DNA of 64,000 bases from an uncultured Elusimicrobiales bacterium (GTDB taxonomy: Bacteria > Elusimicrobiota > Elusimicrobia > Elusimicrobiales > Elusimicrobiaceae). The stretch is from NCBI GenBank assembly GCA_944324115.1, contig CALUVB010000022.1, positions 115,315-179,314 of the forward strand. Reading direction: 5' to 3'. Made by a program: the position numbers and the translations under genes. Positions 61,655 to 64,000 of the stretch are shown here, one piece after another. Position 1 is the first letter of the stretch. Each line of letters begins with the position of its first letter. The notes below the pieces were generated by a model, which worked only from the letters and a program-made list of their open reading frames with translations, was not told where the DNA came from and ran no database searches.

Positions 61655-64000
61655 TCAATTCGGCAGCGGATCATTCATATCGGGGCCTTTATGGTCAGCA
61701 TGCCGGCCTATCTCTCGCTGCACTTCATTTCCGATTATATCCGCCTCGTCTTTGTTCTCCAAGCGGCGGCTTTCTATATCTCTGCCAAAAGAATACAGAA
61801 AGCCCAGCATAACTGCCGGCAACAAGAAAGATAACCAGGCCAAAGGCCCTTCAGACACGTCTAACAAGAAGCCGAACAGCATACTTCCAAAAAAGCTAAT
61901 TAATGTGGAAGCAGACAGCAAAGAGGAAACCGCATCAGAATCTTGGCGGGTCTGGTCTGTGGTATAGGCATTCAGAATAGGAGACACATTGGTCAGACCT
62001 AAAGCCAGCAAAATGATACCGACTGCCTGCCAGTTCCATGAATTCATATTTATGGCTATAATCCCCAAAAGCGTCAATAAAACGCTTTTCTTCAACACGC
62101 TGCCGGTATTCTGGCGGGGAATGCGGAAAAGGAACAGATTAATATCATGTTTCATAAAGAAAGTTCCCAAGAAACGGCCCAGAATAATAGGCACAGTAAA
62201 GAGTAATAAGGAATGTCCTAACCAAGAATGGCTCATCACGTTCCAAACAGACTCCATAACACTGGAAAACCCGGTCACATGCTCTGCGGCGCTATACATA
62301 TCTTTTAATTGGAATTGGGGATAATGTTCCTTCACCATTACATTTACCAACAGGCCGAAAATGCTCATATTAGCGCCGTGGAAAGCAGTGGACAAGACAC
62401 CGCGCCGGATCAAGCGGCTATAACGGCTGTTTCCCCACATCAACTTGACCATTTTCTTTAAAGACAGCCCTTCTTTCGCATCATTTTCTTCTGAAGTAGC
62501 CAACGTCTGCTCATGCATGCGGAACACATTGTATAACAAGGCAATACCAATACTGGTTATAGTGTAGATAGGGAAGAAAACAGTCCAGTCGCACATACTG
62601 CCAAAGGCGGCCGCCACCCCCATAGCAACAGGAGGCACGATATAGTTGGAAACATTCCCCACCGTTTGTTTAAATACACTTAAATAGCCCACCCGGCTGT
62701 GGTAACTACCCCGGTAACTCACCGCCATCAAAGTAGGCTTCATAGCCACATCTAAGAAAGCTCCCCCGACGCCCAACAGCAAGAAGGAAAGAATCAACAA
62801 ATTCTTCTTCCCGGCGTCCGGCACGCCCAAATCACCCCCCATATGCCCCACTATCCATGGTAGTGCAAAAGCTAAAATGGCGGCAGCAAAACCCAAATTT
62901 GTCATGATAAAACGGCCGCGCTGGTCATTATACCCTTTGCGGGAATGGCTCAGCCTGTTTTGCAAAACACCAGCCACCAACGAGAGCAACCCCATCGCCA
63001 CCGAAGACACTCCGCCCATCAAATAGAGGTCCAAATTATTCAACGCAAATGATTCTTGGGAGAAAGTGGAAACAACCGTGGACAAGTTGCCCATGCCTGC
63101 CAGCAAATACAGACCAAACATAGGCCACATGCGGTTATTGACCATCAGAATACCCTCTATGATCTTCTTTATGCCAAAAGAAGACATAGTATGCTGCGGA
63201 GCAAGATCCAACGGAATATCAGAACGTATCAACACATCTGATATTCTGGAGGAATCACCGCTCTCATTTTTATATTCCCGCAAATACATAGAGCCCATTG
63301 TTTCATTCTTGGCCACGATGAACACTTTTTGGCGGGAGCGGATTTTGAAACGAGAATCGGCAGAAACTTCAATATTCGTCAAATGATTTCCATTCGTATC
63401 ATATACAGGAACCAAAATACTCTTGTCTGTCTCCTGCATATTGGCCAAAGATTCCGCCGAAGCAGAAGAATAGCGCCATTTGTCCACCGTATCATGAAAT
63501 TTGGACAAGGCCAATTCTTTTATATCAGACGGAAGTTGAGAATTGGTAATGATTTGTTTGGCTGTATTGGAATAGATTTGTACAAAACGCTCATCGCCAT
63601 TTAAAAAGCCAAATTCTTCATTATAACGGCGCATATAGGTCAAAACAGCCTGGCGCCGAGCCTCTTTTAACAATCTTTCCACTTCCAAGGAATAACGGCG
63701 GGCGTTTTTGAGATTTTTAATGCGGGTAACAAAAGGATCCCTATGCACAATGCCCAACGCATAGCTGAGATTTTCTTGATCTAAAATCTTTCGTATGGCA
63801 GGCACTAAGGAAGATGCAGAAAGCACTGGCACTTGCTGCTCTAATTGCTGTAAGCGGGTTTGCTTGGAAGAATAAGAGGCCGCTGCGGCGGCTTCTTTAG
63901 CTTTCGCTTCTGCTTGGGCCTGCTGCTGTTGTTGTGCCTGGTAATACGGGTTATTGCGCAGCAACAACGGAGCCAATCCATACAGATACGCCCCTTTCAC
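61655..64000 (-). CDS. Large MFS-type transporter with long soluble N-terminal part (5' end beyond window)
   Basis: 781 residues are visible. The first 290 are soluble, with a Gln/Ala-rich stretch (QQQQQAQAEAKAKEAAAAAS), a helical domain and a small beta domain (PVYDTNGNHLTNIEVSADSRF). After about residue 290 come eleven or twelve membrane segments with an MFS-like arrangement, including LLSLVAGVLQNRLSH, GVGGAFLDVAMKPTLMA and LIPIILGRFLGTF-like segments. Met lies at the window edge, and I expect the gene to continue upstream. Long N-terminal parts with such transporters are typical of Elusimicrobium-like genomes. Substrate unknown. Confidence 0.75.
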   Translation of the reverse strand: MKGAYLYGLAPLLLRNNPYYQAQQQQQAQAEAKAKEAAAAASYSSKQTRLQQLEQQVPVLSASSLVPAIRKILDQENLSYALGIVHRDPFVTRIKNLKNARRYSLEVERLLKEARRQAVLTYMRRYNEEFGFLNGDERFVQIYSNTAKQIITNSQLPSDIKELALSKFHDTVDKWRYSSASAESLANMQETDKSILVPVYDTNGNHLTNIEVSADSRFKIRSRQKVFIVAKNETMGSMYLREYKNESGDSSRISDVLIRSDIPLDLAPQHTMSSFGIKKIIEGILMVNNRMWPMFGLYLLAGMGNLSTVVSTFSQESFALNNLDLYLMGGVSSVAMGLLSLVAGVLQNRLSHSRKGYNDQRGRFIMTNLGFAAAILAFALPWIVGHMGGDLGVPDAGKKNLLILSFLLLGVGGAFLDVAMKPTLMAVSYRGSYHSRVGYLSVFKQTVGNVSNYIVPPVAMGVAAAFGSMCDWTVFFPIYTITSIGIALLYNVFRMHEQTLATSEENDAKEGLSLKKMVKLMWGNSRYSRLIRRGVLSTAFHGANMSIFGLLVNVMVKEHYPQFQLKDMYSAAEHVTGFSSVMESVWNVMSHSWLGHSLLLFTVPIILGRFLGTFFMKHDINLFLFRIPRQNTGSVLKKSVLLTLLGIIAINMNSWNWQAVGIILLALGLTNVSPILNAYTTDQTRQDSDAVSSLLSASTLISFFGSMLFGFLLDVSEGPLAWLSFLLPAVMLGFLYSFGRDIESRRLENKDEADIIGNEVQREIGRHADHKGPDMNDPLPN

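Overview
The window looks like a chromosomal segment of a Gram-negative, diderm bacterium, most probably a gut-type member of the Elusimicrobiota (Elusimicrobium-like). This is inferred from the mix of families, not from a database search. Supporting traits are a PilE-like pseudopilin with a short mature domain, a pyrophosphate-type phosphofructokinase, a very long MFS-type protein with a large soluble N-terminal part, outer-membrane biology (apolipoprotein N-acyltransferase, autotransporter, lipoproteins), the MEP isoprenoid pathway, and densely overlapping operons.

Layout. 1-2596: 3' part of dnaE and a small PQ-loop-like membrane protein. 2908-17414: an accessory region that starts at a tRNA-Val(GAC) gene and ends at a perfect 14-bp copy of that tRNA's 3' portion, so it resembles a tRNA-integrated genomic island without an integrase. 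Its cargo is a PIF1-like helicase whose C-terminal MIT_C-like domain is cut off by one in-frame TAG, a convergent WYL regulator, a TPR protein, a four-gene cell-envelope operon (CsgG/FlgO-like protein, two LPP20-like lipoproteins, Pmp-like autotransporter), a 956-residue ankyrin protein and a uracil-DNA-glycosylase-like protein, separated by long, apparently eroded spacers.

17708-24205: sugar metabolism (PPi-phosphofructokinase, ROK kinase, mannose-6-phosphate isomerase, UDP-galactopyranose mutase, UDP-glucose 4-epimerase). 24636: tRNA-Ala(GGC). 24944-29154: smc and a metallophosphoesterase. 29500: small basic protein. 29782-31814: two glycosyltransferases preceded by a long leader that folds extensively and buries the ribosome binding site of the first one. 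32331-40831: hpf, hprK, rapZ, mannose-family EIIA/B/C/D, HPr, EI and lepA, a compact regulatory/sugar PTS operon. 41044-41571: a pilin gene lying between two copies of the lepA terminator, with its start codon in the loop of a perfect 16-bp hairpin.

41733-47021 (minus): a tight operon of PIN/TRAM protein, ispDF, lipoprotein, cysS and adenosine deaminase. 47237-48539: folD and a lipoprotein. 48669-57968 (minus): GDPD, then the secA, membrane protein, lnt, prfB, hemW, cofE-like, mscL operon. 58120-60178 (minus): three small secreted or envelope proteins. 60325-61365: NifU-like and PHP-domain proteins. 61655-64000: 3' part of the large MFS-like gene.

The items that most deserve follow-up are the structured minus-strand RNA at about 31814-32086, the amber-interrupted PIF1-MIT_C gene, the CsgG/LPP20/autotransporter operon in the tRNA-Val island, and the hairpin-embedded pilin start.
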